Assembly (NCBI RefSeq): GCF_017744445.1
Contig: NZ_JAGIBH010000022.1
Location: 1 to 41,049, forward strand
Direction of reading: 5' to 3'
Length of the DNA stretch: 41,049 nucleotides
From: Caulobacter sp.
GTDB taxonomy: Bacteria; Pseudomonadota; Alphaproteobacteria; Caulobacterales; Caulobacteraceae
In this document: piece by piece, positions 1 to 8,324 of the stretch
Position numbering within the stretch: position 1 is the first letter of the stretch
Layout of the letters: every line of letters begins with the position of its first letter
The notes under the pieces: generated by a model
What the model saw: only the letters and a program-made list of their open reading frames with translations
Databases searched by the model: none
What the model was told of the DNA's origin: nothing
Translations under genes and position numbers: made by a program

Positions 1-74
1 CCAAGGGCCATCACAGCCAGATCGACATCTACAGCGGCCAGAAGGCCACCCTCGGGATCCGCGCACGGTTCTGA
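1..74 (+). CDS. C-terminal end of a TonB-dependent receptor (partial)
   Basis: Only the last 23 codons are inside the window, read in the frame starting at base 3 and ending with TGA at 72-74. The peptide ends in ATLGIRARF. A last beta strand of alternating hydrophobic residues closing on a terminal Phe is the usual signature of an outer-membrane barrel recognised by the BAM machinery, and this particular ending is typical of TonB-dependent receptors in Caulobacter-like bacteria. The substrate cannot be told from so short a piece. A GC-rich hairpin follows at once, and a metallo-beta-lactamase-fold gene starts 65 bases later on the same strand. Confidence 0.6.
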   Translation, partial: KGHHSQIDIYSGQKATLGIRARF

Positions 75-85
75 TCCCGCATCCA

Positions 86-112
86 CCGGGCGCGCCTCGA
101 CGGCGCGCCCGG
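86..112 (+). terminator. Perfect 11-bp hairpin after the receptor gene
   Basis: CCGGGCGCGCC (86-96) pairs perfectly with GGCGCGCCCGG (102-112) around a 5-base loop. No T-run follows, so it is either a weak terminator or an mRNA 3'-end stabiliser between the receptor and the downstream gene. It lies just before the Shine-Dalgarno site of the next gene. Confidence 0.5.
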
Positions 113-139
113 CAGCAAGCCATGACCAGGAGCACACCC

Positions 140-1405
140 ATGAAGGCATTCCTGCCCGCGCTCGCGCTATTAGCGTTGGCGTCCAGCGCCAACGCGCAAC
201 CGTCCGTAACCGAAATCGGCAAGCCCCTGCCCGCCTGGCAAAAGGGCGAGTTTGACATCCACCACATCAACACGGGACGCGGCGAAGCCCAGTTGATGAT
301 CCTGCCGGACGGCACCAGCCTGTTGGTCGACATGAGCGGCAAGACCAAGGAACAGCCGCCCTTCTCACTGCCGACCCGTCCCGATGCGTCGCGCCCGCCC
401 GGCGAGTGGGTGGCGCGCTACGTGCGACGCGTGCTTCCACAAGGCGCGGACAAGATCGACTACGCGCTGATCTCCCACTTCCACGGCGACCACATGGGCG
501 GGATCGTCAAGGATTCACCGCCAGCGTCGAACGGCGCCTATCGCTTGAGCGGCGTCACCGAGGTCGCCGAACATCTGCCGATCGCCAAGCTGATCGACCG
601 CGGATGGCCGGACTACAGCTACCCCGAGCCGATCCATAACCCGACCATGGACAACTACCGCGCCTTCCTCGCTTGGCAAATCCAGCACCAGGGCCTGCAG
701 GTCGAGCAGTTCAAGCCCGGGCGCAACGATCAGCTCGTCCTGAAGCACGAGCCCGCAGCCTACCCGCGGTTCCAGATCCGCAACCTGTACGCCAACGGTG
801 TGCTGTGGACCGGCGCGGGCGACGAGACCCGCAGCCTATTTCCACCCGTGAGCGCCTGGCCCGCGAACCAGCAACTCGATGAGAACAAGTTCAGCATCGC
901 GTTCCGCGTCAGCTACGGCGCATTCGACTACTATACCGGCGGCGACATCTCCTCCATCGACGAGGAGACCTCTTCCGCGCCGCCGCCGTGGGGCAACGTA
1001 GAGCCCCTGGTGGGCCAGGCCGCTGGCCCCGTCGAGGCGATGAAGGCCAACCACCATGGGAGCTGGGACGCCAACAGCATCCCGTTCCTGGCGGCGCTAC
1101 GCCCTCGGGTGATCGTGATCGGCGCGCGCGCGGATGGCCATCCGGCGGTGAACACCTGGAAGCGCATGACGTCGAAAAAGGTGTGGCCGGGCGACAGGGA
1201 CATCTTCGTCACCAACGTCTCACCGGCGACGGCCAAGACGACCTACGACATCGAAAAGACGGCCAAGAGCACCCAGGGTCACGTGGTGATCCGGGTGGCG
1301 GAAGGCGGCTCCAGCTTCCGCGTCTTCGTCCTGGACGACACTGACGAGGACATGCGCGTCAAGGCCGTCTTCGGGCCATACGTCAGCCAGCCAAGCGGCA
1401 GATAG
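140..1405 (+). CDS. Exported metallo-beta-lactamase-fold hydrolase
   Basis: The protein of 421 residues has a signal peptide (MKAFLPALALLALASSANA, cleavage before Gln) and the binuclear-metal motif HFHGDHMGG near residue 113. A later NHHGS segment near residue 310 resembles the ComEC/Rec2-like branch of the family. It should act in the periplasm as a hydrolase; the substrate is unknown. I chose ATG 140 because AGGAG at 128-132 sits 7 bases before it. An in-frame ATG at 122 lacks a ribosome site and would put polar residues before the signal peptide. It follows a TonB-receptor gene, so a role in processing an imported or cell-surface compound is possible but inferred. Confidence 0.8.
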   Translation: MKAFLPALALLALASSANAQPSVTEIGKPLPAWQKGEFDIHHINTGRGEAQLMILPDGTSLLVDMSGKTKEQPPFSLPTRPDASRPPGEWVARYVRRVLPQGADKIDYALISHFHGDHMGGIVKDSPPASNGAYRLSGVTEVAEHLPIAKLIDRGWPDYSYPEPIHNPTMDNYRAFLAWQIQHQGLQVEQFKPGRNDQLVLKHEPAAYPRFQIRNLYANGVLWTGAGDETRSLFPPVSAWPANQQLDENKFSIAFRVSYGAFDYYTGGDISSIDEETSSAPPPWGNVEPLVGQAAGPVEAMKANHHGSWDANSIPFLAALRPRVIVIGARADGHPAVNTWKRMTSKKVWPGDRDIFVTNVSPATAKTTYDIEKTAKSTQGHVVIRVAEGGSSFRVFVLDDTDEDMRVKAVFGPYVSQPSGR

Positions 1406-1724
1406 CCGGCGAGCTGTCAGGCCAGGGCGCCGGGGACCTCCCCGGCGCCAAGAGGCAAGGTCGCGCCACTTGCTGCCATTGGCGCTCCGCCCGGAACGCG
1501 ACGTCCGATATGGTCATCTGCGGCAATTGCTGGTTCCTGACGTCATGTGAGGTCCGACGACAATGGGCCCACGTCGAAGCACCAAACAGCGGCTGCCGAG
1601 ATGCGGCTCGAACCTGGAGGCGTAGGCGGCGGCCGAGCTGTCGGCTTCTAAACAGACGCCGCAACGCAATCGGTCCAAACCCGTTCAAGCATGGCCGTGA
1701 GGCCGCTCGGGAGGGTATGAATCA
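1406..1724. other. Intergenic region before the KaiC-like gene
   Basis: Apart from the hairpin at 1426-1449 I see no gene here. A GGAAC at 1494-1498 has no matching GTT box 16-17 bases downstream, so I do not call an EcfG promoter. A short ribosome site (GGGAGGG, about 1709-1715) precedes the KaiC-like start. The promoter of the kaiC-kinase pair must lie here but I cannot point to it. Confidence 0.5.
1426..1449 (+). terminator. Perfect 10-bp GC hairpin after the hydrolase gene
   Basis: GGCGCCGGGG (1426-1435) pairs with CCCCGGCGCC (1440-1449) around the loop ACCT, starting 21 bases after the stop codon. There is no T-tract, but the position between two unrelated genes fits transcription termination. 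Confidence 0.55.
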
Positions 1725-3224
1725 ATGACAGACGGGACTTCCCGCATCTCGACGGGTAACGAGGGCCTGGACCTCATTCTGAACGGCGGCCTGCCCGCCA
1801 ACCGCCTCTACCTGGTCGAGGGCGAGCCGGGTTCCGGCAAGACCACCCTGGGCCTTCAGTTTCTGCGCCATGGCGTCGCCGCGGGCGAGCGCGTCCTCTA
1901 CATCACCCTATCGGAGACCGCCGAAGAGCTGCGCGGTGTCGCCGCTTCGCATGGCTGGGATCTCGACAAGATCGACCTCTTCGAACTGTCCTCGGCCGAG
2001 GAGGTCCTGGGCGATGACCGGAAACAATCGGTCCTTCATCCCTGGGAGATCGAACTGGGCGGCACGATCAAGCTGATCCAGGACGAAGTCGAACGCGTAT
2101 CGCCGACCCGCGTGGTGTTCGACAGCCTCTCGGAAATGCGCTTGCTGGCCCAGGATCCCCTTCGCTATCGTCGCCAGGTCCTGGCGCTGAAGCAGTACTT
2201 CGCCACCCGAGAATGCACGGTCCTCTTGGTCGACGACTTGACGACCAACGAAGGCGGCCGCGACAGCCACCTCCACAGCCTTTGCCACGGCGTCGTCACC
2301 CTGGAGCGCCTGACCCTGGAGTTCGGCGCGGCGCGGCGACGCCTGCAGGTCCAGAAGCTGCGCGGCGTCGACTTCACCGCCGGATACCACGACATGGAAA
2401 TCCGGCGCGGGGGCCTGCAAGTCTTCCCCCGCCTGATCGCCGCCGAGCATCACAGCCCGTTCGTCGGCGAACCGACGCCAAGCGGCGTACCAGAACTTGA
2501 CGCCCTCTTCTCAGGTGGCCCGCTGCGAGGGACCTGCACCTTGCTCACCGGCCCCGCCGGCTCGGGCAAGTCGACCATCGCCCTGCAGTACATCCATGCG
2601 GCCTGCGCGCGCGGCGAGAAGGCGACGTTCTTCGAGTTCGACGAGCGGGTCGGCACCCTGATGGTTCGCGCCAAGGCCATGAACCTGGATCTCCAGCCGT
2701 TCATCGATCAGGGACTGCTGAACGTCCAGCAAATAGACCCTGCCCAGATGTCGCCTGGCGAATTCGCCTCGATCCTCCGCCGAGAAGTCGAGGCGCGCGG
2801 CGTGCGCATGGTCGCGATCGATAGCCTCAACGGCTACCTGGCGGCCATGCCGGAGGAAAAGCAGCTGATCCTGCAGATGCACGAGATGCTGTCCTACCTG
2901 AACCAGCAGGGCGTCGTGACGCTGCTGATCAACCCGCAGTCGGGCCTCGTCGGCGGGATGTCGACCTCGCTGAACGTGTCCTATGTTTGCGACGCCCTGG
3001 TGCTCATTCGGTTTTTCGAAGCCGACGGCCGGATCCGCAAGGCGATCTCCGTCCTGAAGAACCGGGGCGGGCCGCACGAGGACACCATCCGCGAGCTTCG
3101 CATCGACGGTGGCGGTGTCCGAGTCGGCCAGCCGCTTACCCAGTTCAAGGGCGTCATGACAGGCACGCCGGAGTATGTCGGCAAGAGCGGTCCCCTGATG
3201 GAAGACCGCGGCCTTGCCGAATAG
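1725..3224 (+). CDS. KaiC-like double RecA-fold ATPase
   Basis: The 499-residue protein has two tandem RecA/KaiC domains with Walker A motifs GEPGSGKT (33-40) and GPAGSGKS (276-283), the same architecture as cyanobacterial KaiC. The paired catalytic glutamates of KaiC appear as SE in domain 1 (TLSETAEEL) and DE in domain 2 (FEFDERVG). Around the KaiC phosphorylation sites the second domain reads STSLNVSYVCD: by my alignment Ser431 is kept and Thr432 is replaced by Tyr. ATPase activity is likely; an autophosphorylation cycle is uncertain. No kaiA or kaiB is nearby. Its 3' end overlaps the histidine kinase gene by 11 bases, so the two are probably made together as a signalling pair. The start ATG has GGGAGGG upstream. 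Confidence 0.88.
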   Translation: MTDGTSRISTGNEGLDLILNGGLPANRLYLVEGEPGSGKTTLGLQFLRHGVAAGERVLYITLSETAEELRGVAASHGWDLDKIDLFELSSAEEVLGDDRKQSVLHPWEIELGGTIKLIQDEVERVSPTRVVFDSLSEMRLLAQDPLRYRRQVLALKQYFATRECTVLLVDDLTTNEGGRDSHLHSLCHGVVTLERLTLEFGAARRRLQVQKLRGVDFTAGYHDMEIRRGGLQVFPRLIAAEHHSPFVGEPTPSGVPELDALFSGGPLRGTCTLLTGPAGSGKSTIALQYIHAACARGEKATFFEFDERVGTLMVRAKAMNLDLQPFIDQGLLNVQQIDPAQMSPGEFASILRREVEARGVRMVAIDSLNGYLAAMPEEKQLILQMHEMLSYLNQQGVVTLLINPQSGLVGGMSTSLNVSYVCDALVLIRFFEADGRIRKAISVLKNRGGPHEDTIRELRIDGGGVRVGQPLTQFKGVMTGTPEYVGKSGPLMEDRGLAE

Positions 3225-5292
3225 ACGGATCCCAGAAGGTAGCTGTGTTCTCGTCGCCGCCCCCTACGGCAGCGACGCGGAGAACATTGGCCGTTTGCTG
3301 GACGGGCGAAGCCTGCATTGGCGCGCGTGCTCCAACCCGCAAGCGATCGCCGAGCATTTGAACGAGAATACAGGCGTCGTCCTGGTCACCGATGAAGCGC
3401 TGCGCGGCGACCTTGGCCCGCTCCGCCAAGCGCTCGAACAGCAGGCCGAATGGTCGGATACGCCGTTCATCCTGCTCATCGCCCGCAACGCCCGCTATCC
3501 CGGTGGCGGCGAGCTGGCCCGCCAGGCGCTCGGCGACCTGACGACCAACCTGATCGTCCTGGAACGCCCCTTGAGCTCGGTGTCGCTCCTGAGCGCGGTC
3601 GACACGGCGCTTCGAGCTCGGGCCCGCCAGTTCGACCTCCGCGACCGCCTCGCTGAACTGAACACCAGCCGCTCGGCGCTCGCCGCCAGCGAGGCCGAGG
3701 TCCGGCTGATCGCCGACGCCCTGCCGGTGCTGATCGGCTTCATTGACAAGGACCTGGTCTATCGTTTCGCCAACAAGGCTTATGCGGACTGGTTCTATCG
3801 TGATCCGGCCGAGGTCGTCGGTCGCCACGTCGGCGAGATCGTCGGCGCCGGGGGCCTCGCCGCCCGACGCCCGGCGATGGAGCAGGCCCTGGCCGGCGAG
3901 CCTGCACAGTTCTCGCTGGCCTGGCCCCATGCGGACGGAGGCCGCCGCGATGCGGATATCCGCTACCTGCCGCGCCGGAACGCCAGCGGCGAGGTCGACG
4001 GCTTCCACGTCTTCGTCGCCGACGTCACGGATCACGTGCAAGGCGAGGAGATGCTGCGTCTCACCGCCCAGGCGCTGGAACAGCGCGTTCGGGACCGCAC
4101 CGCGGACTTGGAAACCGAGATGGAGCGTCGCGCAGGCGTCGAGGCGGCGCTGCGCCAGAGCCAGAAGATGGAGGCCGTTGGTCAGCTCACGGGCGGCATC
4201 GCCCACGACTTCAACAACATGCTGACCGGTGTGATCGGGGCCCTGGACATGATCAAGCGTCGGCGCGCGGCCGGTCGCGACCAGGACACCGATCGCTATC
4301 TGGAGACGGCCCTGACCTCGGCGCACAGGGCGGCGGGCCTCACCCATCGCCTGCTGGCGTTCTCGCGCCGCCAGTCGCTCGATCCGCGCGCGCTCGACGT
4401 CAATGCGCTGGTGCTGTCCCTGGAAGACCTGATCCAGCGGACGGTCTCCGAACAGATCGCCGTCGACTTCCAGCTGACCGCGGACGCCCCGGCCGTCGCC
4501 GACGCCAACCAGCTGGAAAGCGCCATCCTCAACCTGGCGATCAACGCGCGTGACGCCATGCCGGACGGCGGACGCCTGACCATCGAGACGTCCACCGTCG
4601 ACCTCGACACCCGCTACGTCGAGACACGGCCCGACACGCGGGCCGGCCGGTACGTGGTGATCGCCGTGTCCGACACCGGCGTCGGCATGGCGGCCGACGT
4701 CCTGGAGAAGGTGTTCGATCCTTTCTTCACCACCAAGCCTATCGGCCAGGGGACCGGCCTTGGCCTCTCCATGGTCTACGGCTTCGCCAAGCAGAGCGGC
4801 GGCCACATACGCATCCACAGCCAACCGGGCCAGGGCGCATCCGTGAAGATATTCCTGCCGCTCGCCGAGGAAGAGGCCGCGCCGGCGCCTCAGGCCAGGC
4901 CGCCCGCAGCGGCCGATGGCGCTGGACGCACCGTTCTGCTGGTCGAGGACGAGAGCGCCGTACGCCTGCTGGTCCGCGAGGTCCTGGAGGAGTTGGGCTA
5001 CCGAGCCATCGAAGTCGCCGAGCCCCAGGCCGCGATCAGTGTGCTGAAATCCCAGACGCCGATCCACCTGATGATCTCCGACGTCGGCCTGCCCGGCATG
5101 AACGGACGCCAGTTGGCGGAGGTAGCGCGCGACGCCCGTCCCGATCTCGCGATTCTGTTCATCACCGGATACGCCGAGAACGCCGCGATCCGAGCCGGCT
5201 TCCTCGGCTCCAACATGCAGATGATCAGCAAGCCCTTCGCGCTTGACGCCCTGGCCGCGAAGATTGGGGAAATGATGACGGCGCCGCCCTAG
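3214..5292 (+). CDS. Hybrid sensor histidine kinase (pseudo-REC, PAS, HisKA, HATPase, REC)
   Basis: The 692-residue protein begins with TTG inside the last codons of the KaiC-like gene. Domains in order: a receiver-like N-terminus (about 10-135) whose usual Lys is replaced by Arg in ERPLSS; a PAS domain (about 165-275); a coiled linker; HisKA with the phospho-accepting His near 331 in GGIAHDFNN; HATPase with NLAINARDAMPDGG, DTGVGM, PFFTTK and GQGTGLGLSM; and a C-terminal receiver (about 570-690) with Asp near 623 in SDVGLPG. No membrane segment is visible, so it is a cytoplasmic kinase. No transcription factor lies beside it, so the phosphoryl group may go to a partner elsewhere or the output may be the KaiC-like protein. 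The N-terminal start could be slightly different. Confidence 0.88.
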   Translation: MPNRRIPEGSCVLVAAPYGSDAENIGRLLDGRSLHWRACSNPQAIAEHLNENTGVVLVTDEALRGDLGPLRQALEQQAEWSDTPFILLIARNARYPGGGELARQALGDLTTNLIVLERPLSSVSLLSAVDTALRARARQFDLRDRLAELNTSRSALAASEAEVRLIADALPVLIGFIDKDLVYRFANKAYADWFYRDPAEVVGRHVGEIVGAGGLAARRPAMEQALAGEPAQFSLAWPHADGGRRDADIRYLPRRNASGEVDGFHVFVADVTDHVQGEEMLRLTAQALEQRVRDRTADLETEMERRAGVEAALRQSQKMEAVGQLTGGIAHDFNNMLTGVIGALDMIKRRRAAGRDQDTDRYLETALTSAHRAAGLTHRLLAFSRRQSLDPRALDVNALVLSLEDLIQRTVSEQIAVDFQLTADAPAVADANQLESAILNLAINARDAMPDGGRLTIETSTVDLDTRYVETRPDTRAGRYVVIAVSDTGVGMAADVLEKVFDPFFTTKPIGQGTGLGLSMVYGFAKQSGGHIRIHSQPGQGASVKIFLPLAEEEAAPAPQARPPAAADGAGRTVLLVEDESAVRLLVREVLEELGYRAIEVAEPQAAISVLKSQTPIHLMISDVGLPGMNGRQLAEVARDARPDLAILFITGYAENAAIRAGFLGSNMQMISKPFALDALAAKIGEMMTAPP

Positions 5293-5417
5293 AGAGACCG
5301 AAGCGCGCCAGAAGCTGACCTTCGCTCATATCCAGAAAGCCGACGTTCGCCATGGCCATGCAAGCCGGCGACCAACGAACCCATCGTGCAATGTCGCCGG
5401 CCCCGCAGCCCACGTCT

Positions 5418-5443
5418 CATTACGGCTCTCGACAGCCGTAATG
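5418..5443. repeat. Perfect 10-bp inverted repeat
   Basis: CATTACGGCT (5418-5427) and AGCCGTAATG (5434-5443) are exact reverse complements with a 6-base spacer. It lies 125 bases after the kinase stop codon and 117 bases before the predicted EcfG -35 box. It could be a terminator stem without T-run or the operator of a dimeric regulator. Confidence 0.5.
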
Positions 5444-5470
5444 CCCATCGCCCGCCAACCCGCGGGCATT
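5440..5470 (+). terminator. Hairpin with two competing pairings, followed by TTTT
   Basis: GCCCGC (5450-5455) pairs with GCGGGC (5462-5467). Alternatively AATGCCC (5440-5446) pairs with GGGCATT (5464-5470); the two foldings exclude each other. A short TTTT lies a few bases downstream. A weak terminator of the kaiC-kinase transcript is the simplest reading. Confidence 0.35.
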
Positions 5471-5559
5471 GGGCCTTTTCCGCCCGCAAGCGCGAAGTCC
5501 GCGGGTTCGTTCCGTCAAATTCACATTCAACACTCTGAATCTGCGCTGGAAACGCCGCC

Positions 5560-5585
5560 GGAACCGACCTTGCAGACCCACCGTT
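5560..5585 (+). promoter_or_regulatory. EcfG/SigT-type general stress promoter
   Basis: GGAAC (5560-5564), 17 bases, CGTT (5582-5585): an exact match to the alphaproteobacterial general stress sigma factor consensus as I know it. The -10 box ends 33 bases before the esterase start at 5619. Confidence 0.65.
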
Positions 5586-5618
5586 GCTCAGGCCTCGGGG
5601 AGTTCAGGAAGAGGCCCA

Positions 5619-6713
5619 ATGACCCAACGTACGCTGACCGTCGCCCTCGTGGGCGCCGTCTCTGCCCTGGCCCTCACGGCGGCCGGCTGCTCCAGGAAAA
5701 ACGAAGAGAACAAGACGACGGGCGACAGCCCCGCCGCCGCCAGCCAGACCACCGACGCCGGCAAGGCCGACGCCGACATGCAGGCGGTGCTGGACAAGCT
5801 GGCCTCGCTGGGCGGCAAACCGATCGAAACCCTGACGCCGACCGAAGCCCGCGCCCAGCCGACCCCGGCCGCGGCGGTCATGGCGCTGATGAAGGAAAAG
5901 GGTATCGCCGCCGACACGACGGTGACGACCAAGGACATCGCCTACACGGCCGGCGCCGGCTCGCAAAAGGCTCGCGTCTACACGCCTGTCGGCGCGGGGG
6001 CGAACACGCCGGTGGTGCTGTACATCCATGGCGGCGGCTGGGTGATCGCCGACCTCGACACCTATGACGGCGGCGCTCGCGCTCTGGCCAAGGAAAGCGG
6101 CGCGATCGTCGTCTCGATCGAGTATCGCCACGCGCCGGAGGCCAAGTTCCCGGCCGCCCACGACGACGCTGTCGCCGCCTATAGGTGGCTGCTGGCGAAC
6201 GCAAAGACCATCGGCGGCGACCCGACTCGCATCGCCGTGGCCGGCGAAAGCGCCGGCGGCAACATGGCGGTGAACGTCGCCATCGCCGCGCGAGATATGA
6301 AGCTTCAGGCTCCGAAAGCGATCATCGCCGTCTACCCAGTCGCCGACAGCAACATGGCCACGGGTTCGAAGGTGGCCAAGGCGACCGCCAAGCCGCTGAA
6401 CACACCGATGTTGGCCTGGTTCTTCACCAATATCCTGGCCAAGCCGGGCGACGCCCTGGACCCGCGTCTGAACCTGGTCGCGGCCACGCTGGAAGGCCTG
6501 CCGCCGACCACCATCATCCTGGCCGAGATCGACCCGCTGCACGACGACGGCGTCAACTTGGCCGACAAGCTGAAGGCGGCCGGCGTCCAGACCGACCTCA
6601 AGGAATATGCCGGCGTCACCCACGAGTTCTTCGGCATGGGCCCGGTCGTGGCCGACGCCAAGGACGCCGAGGCCTATGCAGGCAGCAAGCTCAAGGCTGC
6701 CTTCGGAATTTAG
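5619..6713 (+). CDS. Alpha/beta hydrolase (hormone-sensitive-lipase family), lipoprotein
   Basis: The 364-residue protein carries a lipoprotein-like signal (hydrophobic stretch ending LTAAGC, Cys 24) followed by a charged, Ala-rich linker. The hydrolase domain has the HSL-family oxyanion motif HGGGW, the nucleophile elbow GESAGGN, an Asp in EIDPLHDD and a His in GVTHEFFG: a complete triad. It is probably an outer- or inner-membrane-anchored esterase acting on short acyl esters. The start at 5619 is preferred over longer readings because AGGAAGAGG lies 6 bases upstream and the signal starts there. An EcfG-type promoter sits directly in front, so stress induction is expected. The lipobox has Ala at -3, which is permissible but not ideal. 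Confidence 0.85.
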   Translation: MTQRTLTVALVGAVSALALTAAGCSRKNEENKTTGDSPAAASQTTDAGKADADMQAVLDKLASLGGKPIETLTPTEARAQPTPAAAVMALMKEKGIAADTTVTTKDIAYTAGAGSQKARVYTPVGAGANTPVVLYIHGGGWVIADLDTYDGGARALAKESGAIVVSIEYRHAPEAKFPAAHDDAVAAYRWLLANAKTIGGDPTRIAVAGESAGGNMAVNVAIAARDMKLQAPKAIIAVYPVADSNMATGSKVAKATAKPLNTPMLAWFFTNILAKPGDALDPRLNLVAATLEGLPPTTIILAEIDPLHDDGVNLADKLKAAGVQTDLKEYAGVTHEFFGMGPVVADAKDAEAYAGSKLKAAFGI

Positions 6714-6719
6714 CCTCCG

Positions 6720-7496
6720 ATGCGGATCGCCACCTTCAACGTCAACGGCGTCAACGGCCGGCTCGCCTCGCTTCTAAGGTGGCTGGAGGAAGACAAGCCC
6801 GACGTGGCCTGCCTGCAGGAACTGAAGGCGCCGCAGAACCGGTTTCCGACCAAGGCGATCCGCGAGGCCGGCTACGGCGCCATCTGGCACGGCCAAAGCG
6901 CCTGGAACGGCGTGGCGATCCTGGCGCGAGGAACCGATCCGGTCGAGCGCCGCCGGGGCCTGGCCGGCGATCCCGAGGACACCCACAGTCGCTATATTGA
7001 GGCCGAAATCGGCGACCTTGTCGTCGGCTGCCTTTACGCTCCTAACGGCAATCCGGCGCCGGGACCCAAGTTTGACTACAAGCTCAAATGGCTGGCGCGG
7101 TTTCTGCTGCACGCTGAAGCGTTGCTCGAGGAAGGCCGGCCGGTGATCCTGGCCGGCGACTACAACATCATCCCCACTGATCTGGACGTCTATGTTCCCG
7201 ACCGTTGGCGGGACGACGCCCTGTTTCGACCCGAGGTGCGGACAGCCTATCGCTACATGGTCGACCAGGGCTGGACCGACGCCTTGCGCACCCTGCATCC
7301 GCATGAGCGGATCTATACGTTCTGGGACTATCTGCGCCGCCGCTTCGACCGGGACTCGGGACTGCGGATCGACCACCTGATGCTCGATCCGCGCCTTGCC
7401 AGGCGCCTTAAGGCCGCCGGGGTCGACCGGCATGTGCGGGCTCGCGAGAAGCCCAGCGACCACGCGCCGGTGTGGGTAGAGCTCGACGTTGCCTAA
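6720..7496 (+). CDS. xthA: Exodeoxyribonuclease III
   Basis: The 258-residue protein has the full set of exonuclease-endonuclease-phosphatase motifs: an N-terminal NVNGVNGR, LQELKAP with the metal-binding Glu near 34, YAPNGN, GDYNIIPTDLDVY and C-terminal SDHAPVW. Length fits E. coli ExoIII (268). It cleaves at abasic sites and removes 3' blocking groups in base-excision repair in the cytoplasm. It starts 6 bases after the esterase stop codon and has no promoter of its own visible, so it is probably transcribed with the esterase from the EcfG-type promoter; this would couple DNA repair to the general stress response, which is an inference. Confidence 0.9.
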   Translation: MRIATFNVNGVNGRLASLLRWLEEDKPDVACLQELKAPQNRFPTKAIREAGYGAIWHGQSAWNGVAILARGTDPVERRRGLAGDPEDTHSRYIEAEIGDLVVGCLYAPNGNPAPGPKFDYKLKWLARFLLHAEALLEEGRPVILAGDYNIIPTDLDVYVPDRWRDDALFRPEVRTAYRYMVDQGWTDALRTLHPHERIYTFWDYLRRRFDRDSGLRIDHLMLDPRLARRLKAAGVDRHVRAREKPSDHAPVWVELDVA

Positions 7497-7559
7497 GATC
7501 GGTTGCAGGACAGCGCGCAAGTATGCGAACCAGGCCTCGCCTCGTGAGTTCCTCAAGAC

Positions 7560-8324
7560 ATGGAACAGCGTTGGCCCACTCGTCTTTGGATCGTCCGCCA
7601 CGGCCAGAGCGCCGGCAACGTCGCGCGCGACGCGGCCGATGCGGCGGGACTGGCGCGGATCGACATCGCTGACCGCGACATGGACGTGTCCCTGAGCGGG
7701 CTCGGAAAAGAACAGGCGCGGGCGCTAGGCCGATGGTTCGGCAAACTGCCAGCGGACCAGCGCCCCTGCACCGTCATGTCTTCGCCCTATCTACGCGCGG
7801 TGCAGACCAGTGCGTCGATCCGCGACGCCGGCGGGCTCGCGTCTCCGACCCGCAAGTTCTGCATAGACGAACGGCTGCGCGAGAAGGAGTTCGGCGTCCT
7901 CGATCGCCTGACCCGCCACGGCATAGAGCAGCAGTTCCCTGAACAGGCCGAGTTTCGTCGCCTGCTGGGGAAGTTTCATCACCGGCCGCCGGGCGGCGAG
8001 AGCTGGTGTGATGTCATCCTGCGCCTGCGCAGCCTGCTTGATACGCTGAGCCTGCACCACGGCGGCGACCGGGTGCTGATCGTCGCCCACCAAGTCGTCG
8101 TGCTCTGCATGCGATACCTGCTCGAAGGCCTGAGCGAGGAAGAAATCCTGGCGATCGACCGGCAGGCCGACATCGCCAACTGCGGCGTCACGGAATACCG
8201 CTTCGACCCGAACAGCGGCCCGGACGGAGAACTCGTCCTGACGCGCTACAACTTCACCGCGCCGCTGGAACAGGAAGCCGCGCCCGTGACGGCAGAGCCT
8301 GACGCAAACGTGGCGGCGCGATGA
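7560..8324 (+). CDS. Histidine phosphatase (phosphoglycerate-mutase-like)
   Basis: The 254-residue protein starts with LWIVRHGQSAGN, the RHG active-site motif of the histidine phosphatase superfamily. A second His is in VLIVAHQVVV, and an Arg-rich SSPYLRAVQT segment completes the pocket. It most resembles the broad-specificity phosphatase/fructose-2,6-bisphosphatase-like members; the substrate is not determined by sequence. It ends in an ATGA overlap with the next gene, so the two are translationally coupled. The gap to xthA is 63 bases. A weak promoter-like pair there is too close to the start to be convincing. Confidence 0.85.
   Translation: MEQRWPTRLWIVRHGQSAGNVARDAADAAGLARIDIADRDMDVSLSGLGKEQARALGRWFGKLPADQRPCTVMSSPYLRAVQTSASIRDAGGLASPTRKFCIDERLREKEFGVLDRLTRHGIEQQFPEQAEFRRLLGKFHHRPPGGESWCDVILRLRSLLDTLSLHHGGDRVLIVAHQVVVLCMRYLLEGLSEEEILAIDRQADIANCGVTEYRFDPNSGPDGELVLTRYNFTAPLEQEAAPVTAEPDANVAAR

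Larger units (their letters stand above)
5293..5618. other. Intergenic region between kinase and esterase
   Basis: This 326-base stretch holds no convincing gene. It contains a perfect 10-bp inverted repeat (5418-5443), an adjoining hairpin with competing pairings (5440-5470), an EcfG-type promoter (5560-5585) and the Shine-Dalgarno site of the esterase (AGGAAGAGG, about 5605-5613). Confidence 0.6.

Noticed and set aside
1494..1498. GGAAC before the KaiC-like gene
   Set aside because: No GTT at 16-17 bases downstream.
3154..5067. Long open frame of 637 codons on the minus strand
   Set aside because: It lies wholly antisense to the histidine kinase and the KaiC end, which carry clear motifs; its translation is compositionally skewed and has no recognisable domain. 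It is a by-product of high GC.
7526..7550. CGAAC-N16-AGTT before the histidine phosphatase
   Set aside because: Both boxes deviate and the -10 ends only 9 bases before the ATG, which would leave almost no leader. The gene is more simply read through from upstream.
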